Origin: Mesorhizobium sp. Root157
GTDB lineage: Bacteria; Pseudomonadota; Alphaproteobacteria; Rhizobiales; Rhizobiaceae
Assembly: GCF_001427385.1 (NCBI RefSeq)
Contig: NZ_LMGJ01000012.1
Location: forward strand, 419,623-483,622
Reading direction: 5' to 3'
Length of the DNA stretch: 64,000 bases
Notes under the pieces: generated by a model
Databases searched by the model: none
What the model was told of the DNA's origin: nothing
What the model saw: only the letters and a program-made list of their open reading frames with translations
Program-made: the position numbers and the translations under genes
Shown here: piece by piece, positions 1 to 9,907 of the stretch
Numbering within the stretch: the first letter of the stretch is position 1
How the letters are laid out: the number at the start of each line of letters is the position of its first letter

Positions 1-40
1 GCCGAAAAGGCAGCGTGGCAACGAGAAACACATCCATCCT

Positions 41-103
41 TCGTCATCCTAGGGCGGAGCAGGCCGAAGGCCGTCGCGCAGACCCTGGGATCCATGCCGC
101 GAC
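41..103. repeat. Interspersed intergenic hairpin repeat (putative)
   Basis: A non-coding stretch with imperfect inverted arms, atcctaggg at 46-54 and ccctgggat at 83-91, which pair over 9 bp with one G:T position. The wording resembles the short palindromic elements that recur between genes in Mesorhizobium and related genomes; that link is from memory of such elements, not a search. It lies directly downstream of the broken dehydrogenase remnant. Only one copy is visible in this window, so its repeat status is inferred. Confidence 0.45.
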
Positions 104-118
104 CAAGCGGCAGCGCGC

Positions 119-451
119 TCAGCGCCACGAACCCACGCAATCGACCAGGTGCTTGTTTCGCAGCGCGGCTCGATCGAAGTTCCTGAACGGCGTGTGGGCT
201 ACGAGCAGGGCGACCACGTCGCTTTGCGTCAGCGCGTCGTCCAACGGCTGCAGCCTGATATTGGCGTGGCCTGCCAGGGCAATGGGAAGTTCGGCGACGT
301 GAGGCTCCACCACGGTGACATCGTAGCCCTTGTGCCCGAGCATCTCCACGATCTCGACGGCCGGGCTTTCGCGCAGGTCGTCGACATCTGCCTTGTAGGC
401 CTCATCGTCTATCTGATACCCTACGAGGAGCCTGGAAATCTCTACTCTCAA
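119..451 (-). pseudogene. Remnant of UDP-sugar dehydrogenase (WecC/UDP-glucose dehydrogenase-like), C-terminal part only
   Basis: About 95 residues, from roughly position 400 down to the stop at 119, match the C-terminal domain of UDP-glucose/UDP-ManNAc dehydrogenases. The hallmark YKADVDDLRESPA is followed by the GYDVTVVEPH and SDVVALLVAHTPF segments. Family members are about 430 residues, so the NAD-binding and central domains are missing, and the sequence upstream (452-640) does not continue the protein. Such enzymes make UDP-uronic acids for surface polysaccharides. The fragment looks like debris of a deletion or rearrangement and is probably non-functional. The nominal start at 451 lies in unrelated sequence. 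Confidence 0.75.
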
Positions 452-673
452 TGGTCTAGCGAGGCGTTGTACTACCTAGCCGATAAGACGAAATGCGTAC
501 CGGCATTCCTACGTCGGGAGGTGCAGGAGCCGGTGTCGTCCTACGCACACCATGGATGCGCGTTCGCAATATCAGCTAAGTGGGCAGTCCATGAACGGCA
601 ACGCCCGACACATGCGTGCCGGGCGTTGCGACCGATCATCCATGTTGCACCGTTAAGCCGATGCGGAAAATCT

Positions 674-1267
674 CTACTTCTTGCGCGGCAATAGCGACCA
701 GACTGCCGGAACGAGGCTGGCTGCCAGCGCGACCTTGATCAGGTCGGAGAGAATGAACGGCATGACGCCGAACTGCCAGGCCTTTTCAGCGCCGATCATC
801 GTTGCCAGCCAGGCAAAGCCCATCGACATCATCACCGCTTCGGCGACCAGCAAGGCGCCGAACAGTTTGAAAGGGCTGCGGTCGAAGCCACGGTCAGCGG
901 CCCAGCCGGCGATTGCCGCCATAACCACGAAGCCGGCCAGATAGCCGCCGGTGGAGCCGAGCATATAGGCGATGCCGATGCCCTTTTCCGGAGTGCTCTG
1001 GAAGACGGGAAAGCCCATCGCGCCTTCCAGCATGTAGAGAAGCAGCGTGGCGACCGCGAGGCGCATGCCGAAAGCTGCGGCGATCAGGAAGATAGCCAGG
1101 GTTTGCAGCGACATGTCGACGGGGCCGAGCACGACTTTCGTCTTGGCCGACAGGGTCAGCAGAAGCGTTCCGGCAATGGCGAGGAACAACTGAGTGGCTA
1201 GCCGTGCGGCGCCCTTTTCGGGCAAAGCCAGTGAAACAAGCGGACGCATTGTTGTTGCAATTGCCAT
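674..1267 (-). CDS. bioY: Biotin transporter BioY
   Basis: Predicted 197-residue integral membrane S-component for biotin uptake. It shows the BioY core: LLTLSAKTKVVLGPVDMSLQTLAIFLIAAAF is split across the first helices, followed by EGAMGFPVFQ and the GSTGGYLAGF glycine-rich stretch, with about six hydrophobic helices in all. The start at 1267 is preferred over an upstream in-frame ATG at 1345 because a purine-rich GAGGAAG lies just before it and the extra residues look non-conserved. No bioM or bioN energising genes are adjacent, so it either works alone or uses a shared ECF module. It is divergent from the MBL-fold hydrolase. I saw no obvious BioR box in the short intergenic gap. Confidence 0.92.
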   Translation of the reverse strand: MAIATTMRPLVSLALPEKGAARLATQLFLAIAGTLLLTLSAKTKVVLGPVDMSLQTLAIFLIAAAFGMRLAVATLLLYMLEGAMGFPVFQSTPEKGIGIAYMLGSTGGYLAGFVVMAAIAGWAADRGFDRSPFKLFGALLVAEAVMMSMGFAWLATMIGAEKAWQFGVMPFILSDLIKVALAASLVPAVWSLLPRKK

Positions 1268-1380
1268 GATCTTCCTCAATCCGTTTGGCCAAGGCGCAAA
1301 TGCGCTTCGGGTTTCCCCTATATTGGCTTCCGTGATATGCGGCAAACGATTTTGCCCGCTATTGGTTGAGTAAATGGGCT

Positions 1381-2286
1381 ATGAGCCTCAAATTCGACAC
1401 CAGTTTTCAACCGGCATACGGCGAAGCGGTGACCGTCGCGTCAGGCGTGCAGCGCATCACAGCGCCGAACCCTTCGCCTTTCACCTTCCATGGCACCAAC
1501 AGCTACCTGATCGGCAGCGATTCGCTGGCGGTGATCGACCCAGGCCCGGACGATGCTTCTCATCTGCAGACACTGCTTGGAGCCATTGCTGGGCGACCGG
1601 TAAGCCATATCTTTGTCAGCCATACGCATCGGGACCATTCCCCGCTTGCATCGAGGTTGAAGGCCGAGACCGGAGCCATCGTTGTAGCCGAGGGGCCGCA
1701 CCGCCCGGCGCGCCCGCTCAGGATCGGCGAAACCAATCCGCTCGATGCCAGTGCCGACACCGAATTCATGCCGGATATCGCCTTGGCGCATGGCGCCGTG
1801 GTCGATGGTGACGGCTGGTCGATCAGGGGTGTTTTTACACCCGGGCATACGGCCAATCATCTGGCGTTTGCACTGGAAGGCCGCCGTGTCCTGTTTTCCG
1901 CCGATCACGTCATGGCTTGGTCGACCAGCATTGTCGCCCCGCCGGATGGGGCGATGGCTGACTACATGGCATCTCTCGATGTGCTGCTCGAACGCGACGA
2001 CCGGCTGTTTTTGCCCGGTCACGGTGGGCCGGTCGGTGCGCCGCATGCCTTCATGCGTGGCTTGAAGGCGCACCGCAAGATGCGCGAGCGCGCTATACTG
2101 GAGCGCATCAGAAAAGGCGATCGCACCATCAAGGCCATGGTTGCGGCGATATACCGGGATACCGATCCGCGTCTGCACGGAGCAGCAGGATTGTCGGTGC
2201 TGGCCCATCTTGAGGATTTGGTGACGCGCGGCACGGTTTCGACCGATGGAAATCCTTCGATCGACGGCATCTATCTGCCGGCTTGA
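1381..2286 (+). CDS. MBL-fold metallo-hydrolase (LACTB2-like)
   Basis: A 301-residue metallo-beta-lactamase-fold hydrolase. The zinc motif HTHRDH is at residues 81-86, a further ligand site TPGHTANH is near 153-160, SADH is near 173-176 and LPGHGGP follows. The C-terminal 80 residues fit the winged-helix tail (BLACT_WH) found in LACTB2-type proteins. The substrate is not clear from sequence: relatives include endoribonucleases and thioester hydrolases. ATG at 1381 is chosen over an in-frame TTG at 1366 because conserved sequence starts after it. It is transcribed away from bioY and convergent with the DUF1499 gene, ending 2 nt from it. Confidence 0.88.
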   Translation: MSLKFDTSFQPAYGEAVTVASGVQRITAPNPSPFTFHGTNSYLIGSDSLAVIDPGPDDASHLQTLLGAIAGRPVSHIFVSHTHRDHSPLASRLKAETGAIVVAEGPHRPARPLRIGETNPLDASADTEFMPDIALAHGAVVDGDGWSIRGVFTPGHTANHLAFALEGRRVLFSADHVMAWSTSIVAPPDGAMADYMASLDVLLERDDRLFLPGHGGPVGAPHAFMRGLKAHRKMRERAILERIRKGDRTIKAMVAAIYRDTDPRLHGAAGLSVLAHLEDLVTRGTVSTDGNPSIDGIYLPA

Positions 2287-2288
2287 AC

Positions 2289-3074
2289 CTACTCTGCAGT
2301 CGATGAGGTGCCGATCTGGCCAACCACCTCCTGGTCCAGTTCTGCCAGGAATTTGACGATACGGGCGGCATTGTCGCCAAGGTCTTGGCGGCCGTAGCGG
2401 GAGGCTGAGCGCATGTCGACATAGCTCGTCTCGCCTTCACTGGTGACACGGATTGCCACATCGACAGGCAGTTCTAGAACGAAGCTTTTGGCAATCGCTT
2501 TGACGACCGCGTCGCTGTCATTGACGTCCGATGACGGCAGTGGTCCCTGAGCTTGCCATCCCTGCCGGGCGAATACCGTTTCGACCGCATCGACTGTTTC
2601 CTTGAACGGCAGATCGTAGCGCCGGCCAGTTACCAGCGGGTAGGCCTGCACTTGCAGGCGCCGTTCCCCCGGTGTCGGTGCGTGTGTTCCGTTTGCACTA
2701 TCTTTCGCAACAGCAAGCGCTGGCGGATCTTCGAGATCGGTCGAAATGTCCTTGAGCGGCGGGTAGGTCGTCGTCCAATAGGCCGCGACTGCAAAAGGAA
2801 CGAGTACGATCATGGCGAGCAATGCGCCGACGGTCAGGTCGCGGCCGCCCCGGGCGCCAAAATTCCAGAGTCTCGAAAAGGCAAGGCCCGCCAACAGAAG
2901 GGCAAGTGCCGCGAGCAGCGCCACAAGGGCCAGCACCCAAAGGAACGCAAGCGTTTCCACCAGTCCGAAATGATGGCCGACCCACACAGTCAGCAAAAGC
3001 ACCGGGGAGAAAGCTCCGGTCCGGCGTGACCAACTGGCCGCCTTTGATGATTGCCTGTCAGGATATTCGCTCAT
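2289..3074 (-). CDS. DUF1499 domain membrane protein
   Basis: About 261 residues. The N-terminal third carries three hydrophobic segments (roughly residues 18-40, 42-65 and 80-100). The C-terminal half is the soluble DUF1499 domain, recognisable by YPLVTGRRYDLPF, the conserved D..ETV region and the ending RVTSEGETSYVDMRSASRYGR split over adjacent segments. The function of DUF1499 is unknown; an envelope location is inferred from the membrane segments. An in-frame ATG at 3098 would add eight residues. Neither start has a strong ribosome binding site, so the start is uncertain. Confidence 0.8.
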   Translation of the reverse strand: MSEYPDRQSSKAASWSRRTGAFSPVLLLTVWVGHHFGLVETLAFLWVLALVALLAALALLLAGLAFSRLWNFGARGGRDLTVGALLAMIVLVPFAVAAYWTTTYPPLKDISTDLEDPPALAVAKDSANGTHAPTPGERRLQVQAYPLVTGRRYDLPFKETVDAVETVFARQGWQAQGPLPSSDVNDSDAVVKAIAKSFVLELPVDVAIRVTSEGETSYVDMRSASRYGRQDLGDNAARIVKFLAELDQEVVGQIGTSSTAE

Positions 3075-3180
3075 TGACTGCCAAAGACCGTTTCGCATTT
3101 CCCGGCCGGATGCTTAACGCATGATCCGGCAAAGTTGAATGACCCGGCAGCGCGAAGATGGCGGATATGTTGGTCGTTCG

Positions 3181-4812
3181 TCAGACGGTAGGCAATCGAT
3201 AACCCCTGAATTGCTCGCGAAGGGCGGTCTTCTGGATTTTTCCAGTCGCGGTGTGTGGAATTTCGGTCACGAAAGCAATGTCGTCAGGCATCCACCATTT
3301 TGCGACCTTGCCGTCCATGAAGCCGAGTATTTCACTCTTGCTTGGCTCTTTGCCTGCTTTTGGAACCACGACAAGCAACGGCCGCTCGTCCCATTTCGGG
3401 TGGCTGACGCCGATTACCGCAGCTTCGGCGACATCGGGATGGCCCACCGCCAGGTTCTCCAGGTCTATGGTCGATATCCACTCGCCACCCGACTTGATGA
3501 CGTCCTTGGCCCGGTCGGTGATCTGCATGTAGCCATTAGGGTCGATGAACGCGACGTCGCCTGTGTCGAACCAGCCTTCTTCACCGAACTGTTCGGTGCC
3601 CGCGTCACCATAGTAAGCGCGCGCCACGGCTGGGCCGCGCACCTTCAGCCGCCCGAAGGTTTTGCCGTCCCAGGGATGCGCGTTGTCGTCGTCGTCCGTC
3701 ACTTTCATCTCGACGCCGAATGGCGCGAATCCTTGCGTTTTCTGAACGGCCAGGCGCTCCTCGCCCCTCAGGTCGTCGGTTTCGGGCTTCATGGTGCAAA
3801 GTGTGCCGAGCGGCGACATCTCCGTCATGCCCCACGCATGCACGACCTCGACATCATAGTTGTCCTGGAATTTCTGGGTGATCATGCTCGGGCAGGCGGA
3901 ACCGCCGATCACCACCTTGTTGAGGAACGGAAGCTTTTTGCCGGCTTCCTCAAGATATTGCAGCAGCATCAGCCAGACCGTCGGAACGGCGGCGCTGAAC
4001 GTCACCTTCTCGGTATCGAGCAGTTCGTAGATCGAGGCGCCATCCATCCTGGCGCCAGGCATGACCAGTTTGGCGCCTATCATCGGCGCGCTTTGTCCGA
4101 GCCCCCAGGCGTTGGCGTGGAACATGGGAACGACTGGCAAAATGACATCGCGTGAAGAAATGCCCATGGCATCCGGCATTGCCGCGATCATCGCATGAAG
4201 CACGTTCGAGCGATGGCTGTAGAGGACCCCTTTCGGATCGCCGGTTGTGCCTGACGTATAGCACATGCCGGCAGCCGTCTGCTCATCGAACTGCCTCCAG
4301 CGGAAGTCACCATCGGCTTCGGCCAGCCAGTCCTCGTAACAGACCGTGTTGGCAAGCCCTGTCGCGGGCATGTGCTCCCGGTCTGTGAGAATGATGATCC
4401 TGGTCAATGATTTGACCTGGCCTGCGATCTTTTCGAGCAGCGGCACAAAGGTCAGGTCGACAAAGATCGCCCTGTCCTGAGCGTGGTTCATGATCCACGC
4501 CAGTTGCTCGGGAAACAGGCGAGGGTTCAGCGTATGATAGATGGCGCCGATACCCATGATGCCGTACCAGGCCTCAAGATGCCGAGCGCTGTTCCAGGCA
4601 AGTGTCGCGATCCTGTCGCCCAATAGAAATCCGTCTCGTTCAAGGCGTTGCGCCACTTTTAACGCGCGTGTGCGGGCATCTGTGTAGGTCGTCCGGACGA
4701 TTGGACCTTCGATCGAGCGTGTGACGATTTCGCGCTTGCCGTGTTGGGTAGCGGCGGCATCCAGAATCTTATGGCAGAGCAGCGGCCATTCCTGCATCAA
4801 TCCAAGCATCAT
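3181..4812 (-). CDS. Long/medium-chain fatty acid--CoA ligase (AMP-binding)
   Basis: A 543-residue acyl-CoA synthetase of the ANL superfamily. It activates a carboxylic acid to an acyl-adenylate and then to the CoA thioester. The P-loop [12 protein letters not shown] is at residues 185-196. The later motifs [38 protein letters not shown] and the C-terminal catalytic lysine segment TATGKIQK are all present. The length fits the AlkK-like/fadD3 family. The start is set by GGGAGGAAC immediately upstream of ATG at 4812. The open frame extends well upstream, but that part has no homology. Divergent from a small unknown gene. Exact chain-length preference cannot be read from sequence. Confidence 0.93.
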   Translation of the reverse strand: MMLGLMQEWPLLCHKILDAAATQHGKREIVTRSIEGPIVRTTYTDARTRALKVAQRLERDGFLLGDRIATLAWNSARHLEAWYGIMGIGAIYHTLNPRLFPEQLAWIMNHAQDRAIFVDLTFVPLLEKIAGQVKSLTRIIILTDREHMPATGLANTVCYEDWLAEADGDFRWRQFDEQTAAGMCYTSGTTGDPKGVLYSHRSNVLHAMIAAMPDAMGISSRDVILPVVPMFHANAWGLGQSAPMIGAKLVMPGARMDGASIYELLDTEKVTFSAAVPTVWLMLLQYLEEAGKKLPFLNKVVIGGSACPSMITQKFQDNYDVEVVHAWGMTEMSPLGTLCTMKPETDDLRGEERLAVQKTQGFAPFGVEMKVTDDDDNAHPWDGKTFGRLKVRGPAVARAYYGDAGTEQFGEEGWFDTGDVAFIDPNGYMQITDRAKDVIKSGGEWISTIDLENLAVGHPDVAEAAVIGVSHPKWDERPLLVVVPKAGKEPSKSEILGFMDGKVAKWWMPDDIAFVTEIPHTATGKIQKTALREQFRGYRLPTV

Positions 4813-4977
4813 GTTCCTCCCTGGATATATTGTGGAACGAACCGCAAAATTGTCGAGTCGCCAAGCCAGGATGCCGTCGTCTAAGCCGAATTGACGAGAT
4901 CGGGCGCCATAATGCGGCCATTGTCGACGTAAATCTTTTGTGAGGCGGGGCTGGCCAGCGAAATGCACGAGGTTTGC

Positions 4978-5334
4978 ATGGATGCGCAGCTTGACGATAA
5001 GGCGCTGGAGACCAGCTTGGCGGAAAGCCTTGGCGATCTCGTGCCCGAAGCACGAACCGTTTCCGAAGACGAGTTCGTAGAGATTGTCGGCCAGGCCCTG
5101 GAAGCGGTCGGCGGCGAGATGCTGTTCAAGATGTGCCTCGAGACGGACGGCCGACGCGAATACGTGGCTGCGGCAGCAGTCGGCAGCGATGACAAGCGTC
5201 AGTTCCTGCTCCTTACCTTGCCTGTCGATGGCGGTGCGCTGAAGGTCGAGACGGCGTCGAAAAGCACCAACCCTGTCGCTGGCCTTGCCCCCGCCTATGC
5301 AGGGCTCATGGATGTCTTCCAGGCTGCCGCCTGA
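4978..5334 (+). CDS. Conserved-looking hypothetical protein
   Basis: An acidic protein of 118 residues that I do not recognise. It is mainly soluble, with no signal peptide or membrane helix. The N-terminal 60 residues look helical (EDEFVEIVGQALEAVGGEMLF is split by a short turn), followed by a strand-rich centre (KRQFLLLTLPVDGG). ATG at 4978 is preceded by GAGGTTT; an earlier in-frame ATG at 4963 is possible. It lies in a 550-bp slot between the divergent acyl-CoA ligase and the convergent O-antigen ligase-like gene. Its codon use looks like that of its neighbours, which supports it being a real gene. Confidence 0.6.
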   Translation: MDAQLDDKALETSLAESLGDLVPEARTVSEDEFVEIVGQALEAVGGEMLFKMCLETDGRREYVAAAAVGSDDKRQFLLLTLPVDGGALKVETASKSTNPVAGLAPAYAGLMDVFQAAA

Positions 5335-5364
5335 CAAGTTTTGCGATACGAACTTGCGGCAGTT

Positions 5365-6669
5365 TCATGCCGAAGGTGGGTTCGAGTCCATCCTGTGGGC
5401 GAGACCGGGATTCGCCGGTATGGAGGCGGCGATCAAAAGGGCGCAGAAGATGAAGAAGGCGTCCATGATGTCGTGCTTGAACATGATCTGGGTCATGCCG
5501 CAGCCTACGTAGGCTGTGAACAAGATCAGCGCGAGGAACAGCCGGGTACGATAGCTTGGATCGCGCGGCGCCCGCCAGGCGATGAAGACCGGAACGCACA
5601 ACACTGCCGCCAACGCTGCCAGCGTGATGATCCCGCCATCGAGAGCGAAAGAAAGAAAGCCGTTGTGAGCGTGGGTAAAGCCGCGGATGGGAAGCCCATC
5701 CTTTGACAGTTCCGGAATCAGCGACGTCATCCTGTTCTGGATGCCATGGCCCCAGACTGGTGAATCGAAAAAGGCGTCCCAGCCCGCGCGCCAGAGCCTG
5801 AGCCGCTCGCCAATACCTCTGGTGGTTTGCACCCCCGTCAAGAGGCGATGGAGTTCACGTAGAGTTTCGTTCCAGCGCCCGTCAAGCAGACGTTGGACGT
5901 TGTAAAGGGCGATTGCCGCGACCGCGACCACCAGGCCGCTCAGGGGACGCATCACGACGAAACGCCAACGGGCCGGGGCAAATATCACCAACAGGGCCAG
6001 GATGGGGAAAATCATCAGGCCGACACCTCGCGTAAGCGAGATGCTGAGAGCAACGATACCCCCGACAACCGCCGAGATCGCCAACACCTCGCGTGTCTTG
6101 GACGGTGAAGCAATGTTCAGGCCTCCGATGCCCATAAGGCACAGCGACATCATGGAGAATACCGCGGCATTTCCCGCTCCGCCCTCGGCCCTGATGCCGG
6201 AAATGCTCGACTGGACGAAAGCCAGCAGCGCTGCCGCCGTTACGCCAATTGCGGCACCGATAATATAAGGCTGAAGAAGATCGATACCCCGACTGGCCCG
6301 CAGTCTTGGAATGACGACCCAAGGCGAAAGGAATGCCAGCAGCCAGACGATTGAATGCGGGATTTCGGATCGGTTCGGCCCAATGAGCGCGGTAAGCACG
6401 ATCAATGCGGCAAAAGCGGTGAAGGTCCAGGCCAAAGCGCGATCGGAACGGGTCATCTGGAACTCGAACCGCTTCAATGCGAGGGACATCAGCCCCCACA
6501 CGAAGAATGAATACAGCATGAAGGAAATCACACTTCCGCCCACTGCCGGGAGGGCTCCCATTAAAAAAGCGGCAATGACGTTGTTGCGGTCAATGCCGTT
6601 CCGCGGCAGCGTCATGCCAAGTATCTTCGGCCCAAATATCTTCGGCCCGCAATCAGGTACTGTATCCAT
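5365..6669 (-). CDS. O-antigen ligase / polymerase-like membrane protein (Wzy_C family)
   Basis: About 434 residues with ten or more hydrophobic segments and a large periplasmic loop. It contains the Wzy_C (O-antigen ligase) signature: a WGHGIQNRM-type segment followed by HAHNGFLSFALDGG at about residues 333-346, with the conserved histidine and GFL. Proteins of this family join or polymerise lipid-linked surface glycans at the periplasmic face of the inner membrane. An alternative start at 6615 would drop 18 residues. The longer start has AAGG about 7 nt upstream. The disputed N-terminal piece contains a 12-bp direct repeat. Its neighbours (PAPS synthesis, sugar aminotransferase) fit surface carbohydrate work. 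Confidence 0.82.
   Translation of the reverse strand: MDTVPDCGPKIFGPKILGMTLPRNGIDRNNVIAAFLMGALPAVGGSVISFMLYSFFVWGLMSLALKRFEFQMTRSDRALAWTFTAFAALIVLTALIGPNRSEIPHSIVWLLAFLSPWVVIPRLRASRGIDLLQPYIIGAAIGVTAAALLAFVQSSISGIRAEGGAGNAAVFSMMSLCLMGIGGLNIASPSKTREVLAISAVVGGIVALSISLTRGVGLMIFPILALLVIFAPARWRFVVMRPLSGLVVAVAAIALYNVQRLLDGRWNETLRELHRLLTGVQTTRGIGERLRLWRAGWDAFFDSPVWGHGIQNRMTSLIPELSKDGLPIRGFTHAHNGFLSFALDGGIITLAALAAVLCVPVFIAWRAPRDPSYRTRLFLALILFTAYVGCGMTQIMFKHDIMDAFFIFCALLIAASIPANPGLAHRMDSNPPSA
6622..6648. repeat. 12-bp direct repeat at 5' end of O-antigen ligase gene
   Basis: The sequence tatcttcggccc occurs at 6622-6633 and again at 6637-6648, a 15-bp period that would encode a duplicated Lys-Ile-Phe-Gly-Pro in the longest reading of the gene. 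It could be a small slippage duplication. It also bears on which start codon is real. Confidence 0.7.
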
Positions 6670-7063
6670 GTTCGGACCTTGCGTTGATTCGACAACTTCC
6701 CCGACCCTCGTGTCACAGTGTGGTCTGTTTAAAGTATGTCGCCCGAAAAATCGGTTTCTGGATCACGACAGGCGCAACCAAGGCCTCCAAGTACGTTGCA
6801 TAAGAGTGCTGGGCCTTAGGCAGCAAACCGGTTAGAGGCGAGTAGGGGCTGTGCCGCTTTGACGTTCTTCAAGGTTTTTGCCCGAATTGCCGCATATGTA
6901 GAAAAATCGTTTCCGTGGGTCGGTGGAATGAGCGGGGCTGACGTTGGCTGTCAGACGAGAGGCGGCTAGAAGACAGTTGCGGAACGCCGTTCACTCGCGG
7001 GCTGGCTGATCCCATTGGTCGGCAGGAGTGGACCTGGATCTGCGGAAAGGGACTAGTCTTACC
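6670..7063. other. Intergenic region between O-antigen ligase gene and cysD
   Basis: A 394-nt gap between divergent genes that presumably holds both promoters. I see no convincing open frame, strong palindrome or recognisable riboswitch. Small reading frames here look random in codon use. Confidence 0.6.
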
Positions 7064-7969
7064 ATGACCATGGCACTTACCCACCTGCAGCGGCTGGAGG
7101 CAGAGGCCATTCATATTTTCCGCGAGGTCGCGGCGAGTTTTTCCAAGCCGGTGATGCTCTATTCAGTCGGCAAGGACTCTTCGGTCCTCATGCACCTGGC
7201 CATCAAGGCATTCTACCCCGCCAAACCGCCGTTTCCTTTCCTGCATGTCGACACGACGTGGAAGTTCCGGGAAATGATCGCGTTTCGCGACGCGATGGCG
7301 AAGGAACTCGGTTTTGATCTCATCGTGCACATCAACGAAGACGGTGTACGCGAAGGTATCAATCCGTTCGACCACGGCTCCAATACCCATACCCACGTCA
7401 TGAAGACGGTTGCGTTGAGGCAGGCGCTCGACGAATATGGCTTCGACGCGGCTTTCGGCGGAGCGCGTCGTGACGAGGAGAAGTCGCGCGCCAAAGAGCG
7501 CATTTTTTCCTTCCGCAACGCCCAACATGCATGGGACCCGAAAAACCAGCGGCCGGAGATGTGGAACATCTTCAATACCCGTATTTCCGCTGGCGAATCG
7601 ATCCGTGTCTTCCCGCTGTCGAACTGGACCGAACTCGATATCTGGCAGTACATTTTGCAAGAGGGCATTCCGATAGTGCCGCTTTACCTCGCCAGGAAGC
7701 GGCCTGTGGTGGAACGCGACGGTATGTTGATCCTCAAGGACGATGACCGCATGAAATTGCGCCCCGGTGAACAAGTCCAGGAGAAGATGGTGCGGTTTCG
7801 CACATTGGGCTGTTACCCGTTGACCGGTGCGATCGAGTCCGATGCCGACACGCTGGAAGCAATCGTCGGCGAAATGCTGACGGCCCGCACGTCCGAGCGG
7901 CAGGGACGTCTCATCGACCGCGACGAATCCGGATCGATGGAAAAGAAGAAGCGCGAGGGGTATTTCTGA
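7064..7969 (+). CDS. cysD: Sulfate adenylyltransferase subunit 2
   Basis: A 301-residue ATP-pyrophosphatase-type subunit of ATP sulfurylase, which with CysN converts sulfate and ATP to adenosine 5'-phosphosulfate. The PP-loop SVGKDSS is at residues 34-40. [23 protein letters not shown] and the C-terminal LGCYPLTGA are family hallmarks. The start at ATG 7064 gives the usual length; a longer in-frame reading begins at 7028 but adds non-conserved residues. First gene of cysD-cysNC-cysQ, with only 3 nt before the next start. The same gene type is called nodP when it serves Nod-factor sulfation. Confidence 0.96.
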   Translation: MTMALTHLQRLEAEAIHIFREVAASFSKPVMLYSVGKDSSVLMHLAIKAFYPAKPPFPFLHVDTTWKFREMIAFRDAMAKELGFDLIVHINEDGVREGINPFDHGSNTHTHVMKTVALRQALDEYGFDAAFGGARRDEEKSRAKERIFSFRNAQHAWDPKNQRPEMWNIFNTRISAGESIRVFPLSNWTELDIWQYILQEGIPIVPLYLARKRPVVERDGMLILKDDDRMKLRPGEQVQEKMVRFRTLGCYPLTGAIESDADTLEAIVGEMLTARTSERQGRLIDRDESGSMEKKKREGYF

Positions 7970-7972
7970 ACC

Positions 7973-9907
7973 ATGCGCCATGTCACGGCCGATAATCTGG
8001 CAGCATCCGACGATATTCGCGGCTACCTGGCATCGCAGGAAAAGAAGTCGCTGTTGCGTTTCCTGACCTGCGGGTCCGTGGACGACGGCAAGTCGACACT
8101 GATCGGCAGATTGCTCTCCGACACCAGGCAGATCTTCGAAGATCAACTCGCAGCACTTGAGCGCGATTCGCGCAAACACGGCACAACCGGCGACGATGTC
8201 GATTTCGCACTGCTCGTAGATGGCCTCGAGGCTGAACGCGAGCAGGGCATCACCATCGATGTTGCCTACCGCTTCTTTGCCACGCCGAAGCGCAAGTTCA
8301 TCGTCGCCGACACGCCGGGCCATGAGCAGTACACACGCAACATGGCAACAGGTGCCTCGACCGCCGACCTCGCTATCGTTCTGGTCGATGCGCGCCAGGG
8401 CGTATTGCGCCAGACCAGGCGTCACTCGGTTATCGCCTCGCTGCTCGGCATCAGACACATCGTGCTGGCCGTTAACAAGATCGATCTGGTCGATTTCGAC
8501 AAGGCGGTTTTCGAACGGATCGTCTCGGACTATGAGCAATTCTCGAAAACGCTCGGCTTCCACTCTGTCGCGGCCATCCCGATGTCCGCCCGCTACGGCG
8601 ACAATGTCAGCAAGCGCTCGGAAAACATGAGTTGGTATGATGGGCCGACGCTGATCGAGCATTTGGAAACCGTCGGGGTCGACGATCTAACCACCGAACT
8701 TCCGTTCCGCTTTCCGGTCCAGTATGTGAACCGGCCCAATCTGGATTTTCGTGGTTTTGCCGGCACCATAGCCTCGGGAGCGGTTGCCAAGGGCGACGAG
8801 GTTGTGGTCGCCAAGTCCGGCACGTCGGCGAAGGTCAAGCGCATTGTCGCGCATGGCGGCGACCTGGAGCGGGCGGTTGCCGGGCAGGCTGTGACGCTGG
8901 TGCTTGACGAGGAAGTGGAGGTCTCCCGTGGCAACATGCTGGTGGCGCCCTCTGCGCGCCCGCAGGTAGCCGATCAGTTCGCCGCCAACATCGTCTGGTT
9001 CGACGAGCAGGCGCTGCTGCCTGGACGCTCCTATATCTTGCGTACGGAGACGGACCAAGCTAGCGCGACCGTCACAGACCTTAAATATCGCATCAATGTC
9101 AACAACTTCGCCGAGGAGGCCGCCAAATCCCTCGGATTGAACGAAGTGGGTGTCGTTAACGTTTCGACACGCTCGCCGATTGCCTTCGACCCCTTTGCCG
9201 AGAACCGCTCGACCGGCGCCTTCATCCTGATCGACCGCATCACCAACGCCACGGTCGGTGCCGGCATGATCCTGCATCCGCTGCGTCGCGCCGACAATAT
9301 CCACTGGCAGTCCCTTGACGTCGACAAGCGTGCCCGCGCGGTGATGAAAGGCCAGCGCCCGGCGGTATTCTGGTTCACCGGCCTTTCCGGCTCAGGCAAG
9401 TCGACCATTGCCAATATGCTCGACAAGAAATTCCATGCCACCGGCCGCCACACCTATATTCTCGACGGCGACAATGTCCGTCACGGCTTGAATCGCGATC
9501 TCGGTTTCACCGATGCCGATCGGGTTGAAAACATCCGCCGTGTGGCCGAGGTTGCCAAACTGATGGCCGACGCCGGGCTGATCGTCATCGTTTCCTTCAT
9601 CTCGCCGTTCAGGGCCGAGCGGCGGCTGGCGCGGGAATTGATGTTGGGAGAGTTTGTTGAGGTGTTTGTGGACACGCCCTTCGAGGAATGCGCCAGGCGC
9701 GATCCCAAGGGCCTGTATGCGCGTGCACTGAAAGGTGAAATCAAGAACTTCACCGGCGTAGACTCGCCTTACGAATCGCCCGAGAACCCGGAGCTACATC
9801 TTGAAACCCTCGGACGAACGCCTGAGGAAATGGTAGAGGTAGTGGAACGGTGGTTGATTGAGCGTGACATTGCCCAGGACCAGTACGATAGCGGCGGCGG
9901 AATCTGA
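7973..9907 (+). CDS. cysNC: Bifunctional sulfate adenylyltransferase subunit 1 / APS kinase
   Basis: A 644-residue fusion. The N-terminal EF-Tu-like GTPase (CysN) has GSVDDGKST at 34-42, DTPGHEQY at 113-120 and NKID at 168-171, followed by beta-barrel domains. The C-terminal APS kinase (CysC) has its own P-loop GLSGSGKST at 470-478, plus [10 protein letters not shown] and the FISPFRAER region. Together with CysD it makes APS and then PAPS, the sulfate donor for sulfotransferases and for PAPS reductase. The rhizobial nodQ gene has the same architecture. Translation is tightly coupled to cysD, and its 3' end overlaps cysQ. Confidence 0.96.
   Translation: MRHVTADNLAASDDIRGYLASQEKKSLLRFLTCGSVDDGKSTLIGRLLSDTRQIFEDQLAALERDSRKHGTTGDDVDFALLVDGLEAEREQGITIDVAYRFFATPKRKFIVADTPGHEQYTRNMATGASTADLAIVLVDARQGVLRQTRRHSVIASLLGIRHIVLAVNKIDLVDFDKAVFERIVSDYEQFSKTLGFHSVAAIPMSARYGDNVSKRSENMSWYDGPTLIEHLETVGVDDLTTELPFRFPVQYVNRPNLDFRGFAGTIASGAVAKGDEVVVAKSGTSAKVKRIVAHGGDLERAVAGQAVTLVLDEEVEVSRGNMLVAPSARPQVADQFAANIVWFDEQALLPGRSYILRTETDQASATVTDLKYRINVNNFAEEAAKSLGLNEVGVVNVSTRSPIAFDPFAENRSTGAFILIDRITNATVGAGMILHPLRRADNIHWQSLDVDKRARAVMKGQRPAVFWFTGLSGSGKSTIANMLDKKFHATGRHTYILDGDNVRHGLNRDLGFTDADRVENIRRVAEVAKLMADAGLIVIVSFISPFRAERRLARELMLGEFVEVFVDTPFEECARRDPKGLYARALKGEIKNFTGVDSPYESPENPELHLETLGRTPEEMVEVVERWLIERDIAQDQYDSGGGI

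Noticed and set aside
149-694. Long open frame on the plus strand overlapping the dehydrogenase remnant
   Set aside because: It is antisense to the recognisable WecC-like fragment and has no family features; typical high-GC shadow frame.
3139-4155. 338-codon open frame opposite the acyl-CoA ligase
   Set aside because: It mirrors the codon structure of the ligase gene and encodes no recognisable domain.
4813-5337. Upstream extension of the acyl-CoA ligase frame
   Set aside because: It is antisense to the small gene at 4978-5334, has no similarity to ligases, and a strong ribosome site marks the start at 4812.
7163-8662. 499-codon open frame opposite cysD-cysNC
   Set aside because: It spans two well-identified genes on the other strand and has no domain; shadow frame.
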